From Ignavibacteriales bacterium (GTDB lineage: Bacteria; Bacteroidota; Ignavibacteria; Ignavibacteriales; Melioribacteraceae), in contig JACOUS010000003.1 in assembly GCA_016177735.1 (NCBI GenBank), forward strand, positions 62,001 to 126,000: 64,000 bases of DNA, given 5' to 3'. The notes under the pieces are model-generated. The model had not been told where the DNA came from and ran no database searches. It worked only from the letters and a program-made list of their open reading frames with translations. The position numbers and the translations under genes are program-made. This document shows, piece after piece, positions 16,535 through 27,212 of this stretch (position 1 is the first letter of the stretch; every line of letters starts with the position of its first letter).

Positions 16535-19084
16535 ATGAAACTTTGTAAAGTATTCTGCTTTTCATTTATTCTCGTACCGTTTTTGATCTCTCATTCGCAG
16601 ACTCAAAAATTTAGTGTTGAAGAGTACAAATCATTTCTCGTAAACAACAAAAATATGTCGTACGATCAACTTGCCGCGATGTACGATGCCGGAAAATTTT
16701 TAAAGTCGGTTCCCGGTTTTACGAATGATGCGAAATATCTCGATTCAATTGAGATTAAATATGCTTTCACGGATGATGAAAAATCTTTGCTTGCCAAAAA
16801 TGGTTTTGTTGTAACCGAACGGGTGAGCCAAACCGATTTTGTTCAAATGTATCTTGATATTTTTCATAAAGATTTGCCCATCTTTGTTTCAACCGATGCT
16901 ATCTTGAATGCTTTACACAAATCCTACGATGCAATACTGAAAAATGTCGAGCTGGAATATCTGATTCCAAAGTTGAAAGAATTTCTGAATTTAATTCACG
17001 GCAAATTTTCTCAGCTTGAAATGAAATATTCGAACAACACAGAGTTACGGCAAATGTTGAAAGATGCCGATTTATATTTAACCGTTGCACGGTATCTTCT
17101 CGATAAAAGTTCACAGCCGTATTATCAGGAAAACTCGCCCGAACTTTCGAGAATTATTCAAAATATAGAAGCGTTGAGATACCGAGAAGAGCCACTGTTC
17201 AGTACGGAAGAAAGAAAATATGATTACAGCCAATTTAAAGTGAGAGGTCATTACACGGATGAACGTTTTCCGCAATTGGCAGATTATTTTAAAGCGATGA
17301 TTTGGCTTGGCAGAACGGAACTTTATTTAATTGCACCAAAATCAGCCGACACCGATCAAGAAAAAATTTTCAAAGATGTGCAAAGGCAGATTATCGACTC
17401 GTATTTCATTTCCGAATTGATTGAGATTGCTTCTGCCGAAGAAATCTACAACGAGTTTGAAAGTGTGATTACAGCTTTTGTAGGAGATCAAGATAACGTA
17501 ACATTGCCGCAGTTAAGGTCTGTGTTTGATGCCGCCGGTGTTGCAGCCGCAGATGAATTAATAAACGTTGATAAAATTGATCAGTTCACAGACGCTCTAG
17601 CAACCGAACCATTTTCAGAGCAAAAAATTCTTTCGCAAATATTGATGAGCGATCCGGCTAATCTCGAGCAGATTAAACCGGCTTCTGCGTTTTTAATTTT
17701 CGGACAAAGATTTGTTGTTGATTCCTACGTTACCGGCAGTGTCGTTTATGATAAAATAATTTCAGAGAATGCTAAGGTAAAAAGGATGTTACCTTCATCT
17801 CTCGATATTTTATTCGCGCTCGGCAATTCAGCCGCCGCACAGCTTCTCAAAGATGAATTGGAAAAATATAATTACTCTTCCAACTTGAGTGCGCTCAGAT
17901 ATTTAATCGATGTGTACGATGAAAATTTCTGGACGCTTTCCATTTACAACACATGGTTGAATTCAATAAAAAGTTTGAATCCTCCCGATGATAGAACAAG
18001 CCTTCCTTCATTTATGCAGACTGCAGCGTGGTGGCAGCAAAAAATTAATACGCAATTATCATCATGGATTGAACTGCGCCACGATAATCTTTTGTATGCA
18101 AAACAATCTTACTCAGGCGGATTCACATGCTCGTTTCCATATGGATACGTTGAACCGGTGCCGCAATTTTATGGTTCGTTAAAATTGCTTGCGGAAAAAA
18201 CGATGGAAAAATTTATCGGCTTGCCGGTTGATTTAACTTACGAGATCGGCTACTTCAAAAATTTTGCAAGCTGCATGGATACTCTGCAAACAATTTCACA
18301 AAAAGAATTGGATAAAGTTGAACTTGACGAAACGGAAAAACATTTTCTGCAAACATTTCTCTATGAAACTCATCTGGGCTGCGGTACCGAGATTGACGGC
18401 TGGTTTGACAGACTTCATTACGAAAACCCAATTCAAGATATTGTTGATCACGTTACTGCTGATTATCACACAGCGCCTACCGATGAGTTTGAAAATATGG
18501 TAGGCTGGGTGAAACATGCCGGAACCGGCAATAGAAATCTTTGCGTTGTAGTCGCAGAAATAGCCGGTGTTGGAAATGTCGCTTTTGCCGGAGCTGTAAA
18601 TAGTTTTTACGAGATTACAACAGAAAGTTTTTTGAGATTATCCGACGAGCAATGGCGGGAAACTTATATCGCGCAATCTCTTCGTCCAGATTGGACAAAT
18701 ATTTATTTGGCAGACGGTAACGGACATGTGAAAAGCGGCGGTGCAAATCTTGTAACGAGTGTTGAAGAAAATAATTCGAGCGGAGACACTGTTCCGGCAT
18801 CGCATTTATTAGTCCGCAATTACCCGAATCCGTTTAACCCGGAAACAATTATTAGCTTTGCAGTTCCTTCCGCATTAACAAATTCACTTGTTGAGTTGAA
18901 CATTTATAATGTGCAAGGCGAACTTGTTAAAAAATTATTCAAAGGAGAACTGCAATCCGGCAATTACTGGCTGCGGTGGGACGGCAGTAATGATTACAAT
19001 CAGATTGTTAGCAGCGGCGTCTATTTTTATGAACTTCGCGCCGGAACTTCACACGCGGTGGGCAAGATGAATTTGGTGAAGTGA
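16535..19084 (+). CDS. Secreted DUF3160 protein with T9SS type A sorting domain
   Basis: 849 residues beginning with a signal peptide (~1-22, ending SHSQ). Most of the chain matches DUF3160 in style: KDLPIFVSTDAILNALHKSY near residue 110-130, FGQRFVVDSYV, WIELRHDNLLYAKQSY and a late VVAEIAGVGNVAFAGAVN. Residues ~770-849 form a type IX secretion sorting domain: VRNYPNPFNPETIISFAVP, a LNIYNVQGELVKKL strand, GNYWLRWDG and a final GVYFYELRAG...GKMNLVK. The function of DUF3160 is unknown. The protein should be exported and anchored or released by T9SS. Another T9SS substrate follows 17 bases later, apparently in the same transcript. Confidence 0.85.
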   Translation: MKLCKVFCFSFILVPFLISHSQTQKFSVEEYKSFLVNNKNMSYDQLAAMYDAGKFLKSVPGFTNDAKYLDSIEIKYAFTDDEKSLLAKNGFVVTERVSQTDFVQMYLDIFHKDLPIFVSTDAILNALHKSYDAILKNVELEYLIPKLKEFLNLIHGKFSQLEMKYSNNTELRQMLKDADLYLTVARYLLDKSSQPYYQENSPELSRIIQNIEALRYREEPLFSTEERKYDYSQFKVRGHYTDERFPQLADYFKAMIWLGRTELYLIAPKSADTDQEKIFKDVQRQIIDSYFISELIEIASAEEIYNEFESVITAFVGDQDNVTLPQLRSVFDAAGVAAADELINVDKIDQFTDALATEPFSEQKILSQILMSDPANLEQIKPASAFLIFGQRFVVDSYVTGSVVYDKIISENAKVKRMLPSSLDILFALGNSAAAQLLKDELEKYNYSSNLSALRYLIDVYDENFWTLSIYNTWLNSIKSLNPPDDRTSLPSFMQTAAWWQQKINTQLSSWIELRHDNLLYAKQSYSGGFTCSFPYGYVEPVPQFYGSLKLLAEKTMEKFIGLPVDLTYEIGYFKNFASCMDTLQTISQKELDKVELDETEKHFLQTFLYETHLGCGTEIDGWFDRLHYENPIQDIVDHVTADYHTAPTDEFENMVGWVKHAGTGNRNLCVVVAEIAGVGNVAFAGAVNSFYEITTESFLRLSDEQWRETYIAQSLRPDWTNIYLADGNGHVKSGGANLVTSVEENNSSGDTVPASHLLVRNYPNPFNPETIISFAVPSALTNSLVELNIYNVQGELVKKLFKGELQSGNYWLRWDGSNDYNQIVSSGVYFYELRAGTSHAVGKMNLVK

Positions 19085-19101
19085 AAATTTTTAATGCGTA
19101 A

Positions 19102-20541
19102 ATGAAAAAAATAATCATAATAATTTTCATGATTCTAAACTTTTGCAATAATGCATTTGCACAAGTAACGGAAAGAAAAGGGAATCTTTTGCGGATTGAT
19201 TTTACAAAACCGGAAATTGATCTTTGCGACACATTGTGGAGTTGGTTCGATAAAAGGGAAGCTAACACATGGTATTCCGATTACGCCAGAAGGATTTTAA
19301 ATCGCGACGGAGTAGGGTATATTTTTGGTTATGAAAGCGAATTTAACGACTACATAAATTATGCTAATCATGAGTCTTACTATTTTTATAATAGTAGTAC
19401 TCAAACAAAGAAAACTTACTTTGGTCTAGGTTTTCCGACTGATATAATTTGGGAACCTTACACATCAATTTATGATAAGCTGTATCTAGTTAATGAAGGT
19501 ATGTGGTTTCTTTTCGGAGTTTCAGGGAACTGTTTTATTGATTACGCAGATTCTGTTCACTACTTCTCATGGTATTCAAATAACAAACCGTTTTTTACCG
19601 ACATTATCGGTAAGGTTAATAACAATTACTTGCTTGCCGTGAAAGCAGATTCTGCTTTCCCGCCATCTTATGATTATTATATCGCTGATTTGTCCAACTC
19701 ACCAAATGTAGAATTTCTTACCAAAGTTAAACTGGATTACGAATATGATTACTATCATTTACCGGTAAGAATTCAGCAGATAAATGATAGTCTATTTTTA
19801 ATGACTAATGAAAGTTCTTCCAGCATATTTCTTGCTGAACTAAAGGATACATCATTGACGCCGCTAAAAGAACTTAAATATAATTTTGCCTCGGATTGGT
19901 TCGTTGAAAATAATGACATCTATTTTTCAAGCGGCAAGCATTTAATTAAAGAAGAATTTGATTTGGTATCGCAATCATTTACAAATCAAGAAATTTTATA
20001 CTCAGACATAAAAGGAAGTTTCTCTTTCGATTATCAATACTTGGTAATGCTGACTACTGACTCGCTGATCGTATTTGACTACAAGCAGAAAGAATTAAAA
20101 AACTGTTATGACTTAAATAATATTAAGCATCTTGATGCATTTATTTTGAATGCGTCTTTTGTTTATCTGCAGCAAATAAAAACAATCACTGATCTAGAAG
20201 ATCAAAACAAATTACCCGAACAATTTTCTCTTTCGCAGAATTACCCGAATCCGTTCAACCCATCAACAACGATTGAGTACACGATACCCAACGTAGAGAC
20301 GGGATATATCCCGTCTCTACAGCATGTTACGTTAAAAATTTACGACATTCTTGGTAGAGAAGTAGCAACACTTGTGAACGAAGAACAATTACCGGGGAAA
20401 TATGTTGTGCGTTTTGATGTAACACAGATTTCAAATATGCGTTATGATTTACCATCCGGGATATATTTTTACACATTAAGAGTTGATGATTCTTCGCTTC
20501 GCTCAGAATTACAGACACGAAAAATGGTGTTAACAAAATAA
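19102..20541 (+). CDS. Hypothetical exported protein with T9SS sorting domain carrying an in-frame repeat insertion
   Basis: 479 residues with a signal peptide (~1-21, ending NAFA). The middle is rich in Tyr, Asp and Ser with no family I recognise; recurring short strands suggest a beta-propeller-like or beta-sandwich domain. The C-terminal ~95 residues are a type IX sorting domain (LSQNYPNPFNPSTTIEYTIP, LKIYDILGREVATLVNE, GKYVVRFD, SGIYFYTLRV, TRKMVLTK). Between the first and second strand of that domain a perfect 28-bp palindrome (20293-20320) is inserted in frame and adds about nine to ten residues (VETGYIPSLQ). It follows the DUF3160 gene by 17 bases. Confidence 0.78.
   Translation: MKKIIIIIFMILNFCNNAFAQVTERKGNLLRIDFTKPEIDLCDTLWSWFDKREANTWYSDYARRILNRDGVGYIFGYESEFNDYINYANHESYYFYNSSTQTKKTYFGLGFPTDIIWEPYTSIYDKLYLVNEGMWFLFGVSGNCFIDYADSVHYFSWYSNNKPFFTDIIGKVNNNYLLAVKADSAFPPSYDYYIADLSNSPNVEFLTKVKLDYEYDYYHLPVRIQQINDSLFLMTNESSSSIFLAELKDTSLTPLKELKYNFASDWFVENNDIYFSSGKHLIKEEFDLVSQSFTNQEILYSDIKGSFSFDYQYLVMLTTDSLIVFDYKQKELKNCYDLNNIKHLDAFILNASFVYLQQIKTITDLEDQNKLPEQFSLSQNYPNPFNPSTTIEYTIPNVETGYIPSLQHVTLKIYDILGREVATLVNEEQLPGKYVVRFDVTQISNMRYDLPSGIYFYTLRVDDSSLRSELQTRKMVLTK
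20293..20320. repeat. GTAGAGACG-family palindrome inside a coding sequence
   Basis: A perfect 28-bp palindrome: GTAGAGACGGGATA followed by TATCCCGTCTCTAC. It lies within the T9SS sorting domain of the 19102-20541 protein and does not break the frame. A related hairpin (GAGACGCATC/GATGCGTCTC) occurs in the prophage at 56561-56587. Confidence 0.8.
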
Positions 20542-20645
20542 CACCAGACAAACTTTCAAGATCGAAAATCATTCCCTATTAATTCTCGCCGTTTATTAAT
20601 AATTTCGCATCAGAAATTAAATCCATTCTGTTTCAGGAGGTTTGA

Positions 20646-22028
20646 ATGATTAGTCTTCTCGTAAAACCTGAAATCATCGAGTTGATTCACAATAGACAAT
20701 TCACCGATCTCAAAGAAATTCTTATAGATTGGACTCCGACTGATATTGCCGATCTTGTTTTGTCTCTTTCGGATGAAGAGCAGTTTCTGCTTTTCAGACT
20801 GCTGCCGAAAGAACTTGCTGCGGATGTTTTTGAATATCTCGATTTCGATACTCAATTGATTCTCTTTCGCTCGATGAGCGGTGAAAAAATTTCGGAAATA
20901 TTAAACGAGATGTCTCCCGATGATCGTACGGCTTTGTTCGAAGAGATGCCGCCGAATGCCATCAAACAAATGATGGAATATCTCACTGCCGACGAAAGGA
21001 AAGTTGCATTGCAATTGCTCGGTTATCCTGAAAACAGTGTCGGCAGATTGATGACACCCGACTACATTGCAATCAAAGAAAACTGGTCTGTTCAGGAAAC
21101 ACTCGATTATATCCGCCAATACGGTCAGGACAAAGAAACGCTCAACGTTATTTATGTTGTTGACGACAACAGAAAATTAATTGACGATATTAGAATCAGA
21201 GAATTTCTACTTGCCCCTCTTGACACTGTTGTTTCCGATTTGATGGACGGCAATTATATTTCTTTGAAAGTTAATGACGATCAGGAAGCGGCAATTGAAT
21301 TATTCAAGAAGTATGATCGAGTTGCTATTCCGGTTACAGACAGCTCCGGCGTGCTTGTCGGCATTATAACTGTCGATGACGTTTTAGATATAGTTGAAGA
21401 AGAAACTACCGAAGACATTCATAAGATTGCCGGTATTCAGGCACTTGAAGACAGTTACACATCAACATCGATTTTTCAAATGATAAAAAAGAGAGCCGGC
21501 TGGCTCAGTATATTATTTGTAAGTGAAATGTTCACGGCAACTGCGATGGGATATTTTGAAAGAGAGATAGCGCAAGCAGTTGTTCTCGCATTGTTTGTGC
21601 CGATGATAATTTCGAGCGGCGGCAATTCAGGCTCGCAAGCATCAACATTAATCATCCGCTCGCTCGCACTCGGTGAAATTAGTTTGAAAGATTGGTTCTA
21701 TGTTTTCAGACGCGAGATTTTTTCCGGCTTGCTGCTCGGATTAATTTTAGCGGCAATCGGATTTTTACGAATTTCAATCTGGCAGATGGCAGATTCAACT
21801 TACGGAAGCGACTGGCTGCTGGTTGCGGCAACTGTTTCTATTTCATTGATTGGTGTTGTTACATGGGGAAGTTTAATGGGTTCGATGCTTCCGTTCATTT
21901 TGAAAAAACTCGGATTTGATCCGGCAACTTCATCCGCGCCTTTCGTTGCAACTTTAGTGGATGTTACCGGAATAGTAATTTATTTTACGGCGGCACATTT
22001 TATTTTGATTCGCGTTTTGTTGAAATAA
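20646..22028 (+). CDS. mgtE: Magnesium transporter MgtE
   Basis: 460 residues with the full MgtE layout: an N-terminal helical domain (~1-130) with repeated EMSPDDRTALFEEMPPNA-like helices, two CBS domains (~135-255; GRLMTPDYIAIKENWSV and GIITVDDVLDIVEEE), and a C-terminal membrane domain (~285-460) with ERE, LFVPMIISSGGNSGSQASTL and SSAPFVATLVDVTGIVIYF. It is a Mg2+-gated Mg2+ channel of the inner membrane. A strong ribosome-binding site (AGGAGG) precedes the ATG. Mg2+ sensing is by the protein itself in this family; no leader riboswitch was seen. Confidence 0.95.
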   Translation: MISLLVKPEIIELIHNRQFTDLKEILIDWTPTDIADLVLSLSDEEQFLLFRLLPKELAADVFEYLDFDTQLILFRSMSGEKISEILNEMSPDDRTALFEEMPPNAIKQMMEYLTADERKVALQLLGYPENSVGRLMTPDYIAIKENWSVQETLDYIRQYGQDKETLNVIYVVDDNRKLIDDIRIREFLLAPLDTVVSDLMDGNYISLKVNDDQEAAIELFKKYDRVAIPVTDSSGVLVGIITVDDVLDIVEEETTEDIHKIAGIQALEDSYTSTSIFQMIKKRAGWLSILFVSEMFTATAMGYFEREIAQAVVLALFVPMIISSGGNSGSQASTLIIRSLALGEISLKDWFYVFRREIFSGLLLGLILAAIGFLRISIWQMADSTYGSDWLLVAATVSISLIGVVTWGSLMGSMLPFILKKLGFDPATSSAPFVATLVDVTGIVIYFTAAHFILIRVLLK

Positions 22029-22049
22029 CAACTAATCATCGGTGAGTAA

Positions 22050-22754
22050 ATGAGTTCGGAACAATTTGATCTGTTTTTAATTTTGCTGAGATTAAAATCT
22101 TATCTCGTAAGTTTGATTGATAATCCGACAGCCGCGGAAGATTATTCTTACACGGAAGAATTTTTGGAAAGAAAATATCCGGAAAGAAAAGAAGAAATAT
22201 TGGAATTGCTCGTCAATTATAATATTCAAAGTGATGCCGAAATTGCGTTCAACGAAAAGATCCATTACAAATTCAGAGATATGGTTCGCGGCAGAGAAAA
22301 AGCTTCCGGGTTAACAAACATTTTGGAAAAATTTCATATCGATAATATTGAAAACACTGTGCGTGAGAAAGCTTTTGAAGAACTCAAATCGGCGCGAGAA
22401 CAAAAACTTAAAGAGATTGTCAGTGTACTGCTTCAATTAGCTCGGGTGTGGACTCAAAGAAGCGGGCTCGAAGAAAATGTAGATAATTTTTTACTTCTCG
22501 AAGAAGAAGATGTTATTCGTCCCGAAGAAGAAAAAGAACTCGGCAAACTCGATTCCGATACGATGATTTCATACAAAACGATTTCGAAACTGACCGAACT
22601 TTACCTTGAACAATTGATCGAATATTACTTCAGATTTGGCGGAGATATCGAATTATCAGGTTTCATCAAAGAGCTTGATGAATTCAAAGAAATTGTAAAA
22701 GCTAAATACAACGAGTTGTTTAAAAAATCCGGTTTGGATCCACAGAAAATTTAA
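22050..22754 (+). CDS. Hypothetical cytoplasmic alpha-helical protein
   Basis: 234 residues, rich in Glu, Lys and Leu, predicted almost entirely helical, without signal peptide or membrane segment. Notable stretches are FLERKYPERKEEILELLVNY and the acidic LLLEEEDVIRPEEEKELG. I do not recognise a family. It starts 21 bases after mgtE on the same strand, so it is likely co-transcribed; no functional link can be shown. Confidence 0.65.
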   Translation: MSSEQFDLFLILLRLKSYLVSLIDNPTAAEDYSYTEEFLERKYPERKEEILELLVNYNIQSDAEIAFNEKIHYKFRDMVRGREKASGLTNILEKFHIDNIENTVREKAFEELKSAREQKLKEIVSVLLQLARVWTQRSGLEENVDNFLLLEEEDVIRPEEEKELGKLDSDTMISYKTISKLTELYLEQLIEYYFRFGGDIELSGFIKELDEFKEIVKAKYNELFKKSGLDPQKI

Positions 22755-22932
22755 TAACTGCAAGTCATATTATCCTTAGTCATGCCAGCCAACAAACGGC
22801 GGGTAAACTCTTGTTCATAATCTTGATCAAGAAAGGACAAAACTAAAATCATGAGCAACGCAAAAAACTGAATTCACGAAGAAAACATTTTTCAAATTGT
22901 GCTGTGGAAGATGAAAAGCTAAAAAAAAAAAT

Positions 22933-23211
22933 TCAGCTTTCGAAGCTCTTCCGCCAGCTTCTCATTAAAAATCCGGTAATAATTAACGCAATACCAATTA
23001 GTGCAACTTTTACGTACGGATCGGGATAGTAGTAGTAACCACCAATTGCTACGGGCACATTTTGAATCTCAAGAGTATTCAAGCCTTCGCCGCGTACAAC
23101 TTCTACTTTGTAATTAAAATGAAAGAGTGCGTATGCAAGTATAACACTGCCTTGCACAAAACAAACAATATCAACAAGTGCAAATACAAGAACCGACATT
23201 AATCTTTTCAT
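22933..23211 (-). CDS. Small two-helix membrane protein of unknown function
   Basis: 92 residues with one transmembrane segment at ~5-28 (VLVFALVDIVCFVQGSVILA) and one at ~68-85 (VKVALIGIALIITGFLM), separated by a Tyr-rich loop (VAIGGYYYYPDPY), and a basic C terminus. TAAGGAACTAAAA upstream provides a weak ribosome-binding site. No family recognised. Confidence 0.55.
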   Translation of the reverse strand: MKRLMSVLVFALVDIVCFVQGSVILAYALFHFNYKVEVVRGEGLNTLEIQNVPVAIGGYYYYPDPYVKVALIGIALIITGFLMRSWRKSFES

Positions 23212-23294
23212 TTTTAGTTCCTTATAATGTGTAACACAAAAGAACTTGCTTGCTCATTTGTAAGAAAAATTTTTTGAATTCAGAGATGATCAAA

Positions 23295-23333
23295 ATCTCC
23301 TTTCAGTCTGCTGGGATTAGGAGATGTTTTTTT
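23295..23333 (-). terminator. Hairpin terminator downstream of tRNA-Arg (possibly bidirectional)
   Basis: ATCTCCT and AGGAGAT form a 7-bp stem around an 18-base loop. Read on the minus strand the stem is followed by TTTTGATC, and read on the plus strand by GTTTTTTT, so it may serve both directions. It lies about 65 bases past the 3' end of the tRNA. Confidence 0.5.
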
Positions 23334-23396
23334 GCCCTCGCAGATTAATCAAATTCTTCCAACTCCCAATTCCATTTTACATCTTGCAGTATTTTG

Positions 23397-23470
23397 TACC
23401 CCGGAGAGGATTCGAACCTCCGACCTACGGTTTAGGAAACCGACGCTCTATCCTACTGAGCTACCGGGGC
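23397..23470 (-). tRNA. tRNA-Arg (anticodon CCT)
   Basis: The minus strand folds into a 74-base cloverleaf. The acceptor arms are GCCCCGG and CCGGGGT with discriminator A, and CCA is not encoded (the next bases are CAA). The D arm is GCTCAGTAGGATAGAGC, the T arm GGAGGTTCGAATCCTCT, and the anticodon loop TTCCTAA gives CCT, which reads AGG. The outermost anticodon-stem pair appears to be T-T. It lies downstream of the DUF190 gene on the same strand. Confidence 0.93.
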
Positions 23471-23531
23471 GTTTTTAAAATTAATTTACGGAAGAAATAT
23501 AAAAATTCGGTTTTGCGTACACAACAAAATA

Positions 23532-23873
23532 CTAATGAGTGTATTTGATAATCTCTGCACGTTCAATTGTAATCAATCCGCCGCATTGTGCTTCGTTAAA
23601 AATTGATTCGACTGCGGGAATAAATTTTTCGATCTTTTCAATCTCGTCAACAATTTCAATTATGAGCGGCAAGTCTTCGGAGAGCCGTAAAATTTTTGAC
23701 GAGTGAATTCTGCTTCTTCCACCGTATCCCATAATTCCTCTAAAAACAGTTGCGCCGGCAAGTCCTTCTTTGCGCGCTTCCATTACTATTCTTTCGTAAA
23801 CGTTGATCGAATTAATCTTATCTGATTCTCCCAAAAAAATCCTGAGCAGTTTTGCTTCCCCTTTAATTTCCAT
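23532..23873 (-). CDS. DUF190 domain-containing protein
   Basis: 113 residues of the DUF190 family, a ferredoxin-like/PII-related fold: KLLRIFLGESDKINSINVYE, ARKEGLAGATVFRGIMGYG, LPLIIEIVDEIEKIEKFIP. DUF190 proteins are commonly encoded next to crcB fluoride exporters, as here (the crcB stop is 13 bases upstream), and are thought to modulate fluoride export, though the mechanism is not established. Confidence 0.88.
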   Translation of the reverse strand: MEIKGEAKLLRIFLGESDKINSINVYERIVMEARKEGLAGATVFRGIMGYGGRSRIHSSKILRLSEDLPLIIEIVDEIEKIEKFIPAVESIFNEAQCGGLITIERAEIIKYTH

Positions 23874-23886
23874 TTTCAGTCTCCGT

Positions 23887-24258
23887 TTATTTTTGTGAGA
23901 GCAATGACGCGATATACACAGCAGTCAAACACAAAATTACATTTAACAAAATGTTCAACAATGCAAAAAAGAATTCCGAGTGACGCAGCAGATTCACCGT
24001 TTCAAAAGAGAAAGTAGAAAAAGTTGTAAAGCCTCCGCAGAAACCGATTGTAAGAAAAATTTTCATTTGATGCGAAAGCATCTGCCGGCTGTCTAAAAAG
24101 AATATTATTAACCCGAGAAGAAAGCTTCCCAAAACATTTACGCTTAACGTTCCGTACGGAAAAGATGCCGGTAAAAATTTATGAACAAAACCGGAAAGCC
24201 AGTATCTTAAAGCACCTCCGATTGCGGCGCCGAGTGAAACGATCAAATAATTAATCAT
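23887..24258 (-). CDS. crcB: Fluoride efflux protein CrcB
   Basis: 123 residues with four transmembrane helices. It contains GAAIGGALRYWLSG at the N terminus, YGTLSVNVLGSFLLG, and the Fluc signature GFCGGFTTFSTFSFE that binds the central Na+ and lines the fluoride pore. Fluc channels work as antiparallel dimers in the inner membrane. Co-transcribed with DUF190. I looked for a fluoride riboswitch in the 149 bases before the gene and did not find the usual conserved core. Confidence 0.93.
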   Translation of the reverse strand: MINYLIVSLGAAIGGALRYWLSGFVHKFLPASFPYGTLSVNVLGSFLLGLIIFFLDSRQMLSHQMKIFLTIGFCGGFTTFSTFSFETVNLLRHSEFFFALLNILLNVILCLTAVYIASLLSQK

Positions 24259-24398
24259 AGATAATATATCCTGTAGTTTTATTAGAATACTGCTGCGCGG
24301 CTAAACATAAAAAAAATTCAATAAATAATTCCATATGAATTCATCCTATTTTACTAAATTTGCGGAAGTGAATTATGAACCCAAGATAAAATAAATAG

Positions 24399-25700
<1,302 letters not shown>

Positions 25701-25722
25701 TAGATTGAAATAAACAACAAAC

Positions 25723-25751
25723 AAAAGGGCGCCTTCAACGGGCGCTTTTTT
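25723..25751 (+). terminator. Rho-independent terminator after eno
   Basis: AAAAGGGCGCC, loop TTCAACG, then GGCGCTTTTTT. The GC core of five pairs is extended by G-U and A-U pairs and runs into the T-tract. Confidence 0.9.
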
Positions 25752-25784
25752 GTCTCTAACATTATTAATCTCTTTGAGGTGTTT

Positions 25785-27167
25785 ATGCCCAAACAGACAG
25801 TCCAATCAATCAACTCTCTCATCAAGAAAAACAAAATTGAAGTTATCGATTTAAAAGCTATTGACCTTTCAGGCAGACTGCACCATATTTCATTACCGGT
25901 GAACGACAACATAATTGCAAAACTTGTGAAAGAAGGCGTCGGGTTCGACGGCTCGAGTTACGGATTTAGAAAAGTTGAAAACAGCGATATGATTTTGATT
26001 CCCGATCTCGATACTGCGGTTGTTGATCTTTTCAGAGAAGCACCGGCGTTAAGTTTTTATTCGAATATTATTTTGACTGACGGCGAGCGTGCACGTTTTT
26101 CGCAAGACGGGAGGCATCTTGCCAAACAAGCAGAACAATTATTGAAACAAACAACCGGAGCCGATAAAAGCTGGTGGGGACCCGAATTTGAATTTTATAT
26201 TTTCTCCGATGTCGTTTACGATACGAGAACTTCGACTTCATTCTACAAAGTTGAACATGCCGAAGAATTTTACAAGCGAGCTTATCATGCCGCAAATCCG
26301 TTTGATATTTATGATGATTTTAGAGACGAAGCTTGCAAACTTTTACAGCAGTTCGGCATTAATGTAAAGTATCATCACCACGAAGTTGGCGAAAGAGGAC
26401 AGCAAGAAATAGAAACATATTTTACTGATCTTTTAACAACTGCAGATAATATTATTACAGCGAAGTACGCGCTCTTCAATTTTGCACGGCAGAAAAATTT
26501 ATTTATTACTTTTATGCCGAAGCCGATGTACCAGCAAGCCGGCAACGGGCTGCATCTTCATTTATTTTTAACAAAGAACGGAAAGAATGCTTTTTACAAA
26601 AAAGGCGCATACGGAAATATGAATCAGCTTGGTTTATATTTTATCGGTGGAATGTTGAAACATGCACCGGCACTTTCTGCATTTACAAATCCGAGTACGA
26701 ATTCGTATAAAAGATTAGTGCCCGGTTTTGAAGCTCCGGTTGCTTTAACATACGGACAAGGAAACCGCGCATCGGCAATCAGAATTCCGAAATATGTTTC
26801 GAATCCCGAAGAGACGCGTTTTGAATACCGCCCGCCCGATGCAACAATTAATCCGTACTTATGTTTATCTGCAATGCTGCTTGCCGGCATAGACGGTGTT
26901 GTGAATAAAATTGATCCGGTTAAAGAAGGATACGGACCATATGATAAAAATTTTCTTGATGACGACGGCAAAGATAAAATACCAATGCTGCCGCGGACTT
27001 TAGCAGAAGCACTCGATGCTCTTGAACTTGATCATGATTTCTTGAAACGAGGAAATATTTTTACCGATGAATTGCTCGATCAATGGGTGAAAGTGAAAAC
27101 CGAAGAGATTCAGGCAATCGGCACAATGCCGCATCCGTTTGAATACAAAATGTATTTCAGTTTATAA
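25785..27167 (+). CDS. glnA: Type I glutamine synthetase
   Basis: Start at ATG 25785 after GAGGTG (a GTG six bases earlier is in frame but would overlap the binding site). 460 residues: the N-terminal beta-grasp domain with GVGFDGSSYGFRKVENSDM (active-site Asp loop), the metal-binding WWGPEFEFYIF and HHHEVGERGQQEIE, the ATP/ammonia segment NGLHLHLFL, and NRASAIRIP plus RFEYRPPDATINPYL. It makes glutamine from glutamate, ammonia and ATP. The sequence has the short GSI form without a clear C-terminal adenylylation tyrosine motif, suggesting it is not controlled by GlnE. Confidence 0.93.
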   Translation: MPKQTVQSINSLIKKNKIEVIDLKAIDLSGRLHHISLPVNDNIIAKLVKEGVGFDGSSYGFRKVENSDMILIPDLDTAVVDLFREAPALSFYSNIILTDGERARFSQDGRHLAKQAEQLLKQTTGADKSWWGPEFEFYIFSDVVYDTRTSTSFYKVEHAEEFYKRAYHAANPFDIYDDFRDEACKLLQQFGINVKYHHHEVGERGQQEIETYFTDLLTTADNIITAKYALFNFARQKNLFITFMPKPMYQQAGNGLHLHLFLTKNGKNAFYKKGAYGNMNQLGLYFIGGMLKHAPALSAFTNPSTNSYKRLVPGFEAPVALTYGQGNRASAIRIPKYVSNPEETRFEYRPPDATINPYLCLSAMLLAGIDGVVNKIDPVKEGYGPYDKNFLDDDGKDKIPMLPRTLAEALDALELDHDFLKRGNIFTDELLDQWVKVKTEEIQAIGTMPHPFEYKMYFSL

Positions 27168-27212
27168 CTGGAGTTACACAAGTTTTATTTTTTAATAAGA
27201 AAGAAAAAATCT

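Noticed and set aside
22050-22754. Segregation protein ScpA
   Set aside because: Length and helical, acidic character are similar, but the ScpA N- and C-terminal signature segments are not visible.
23324-23548. 74-codon plus-strand frame across the tRNA
   Set aside because: It is antisense to tRNA-Arg, whose cloverleaf is unambiguous.
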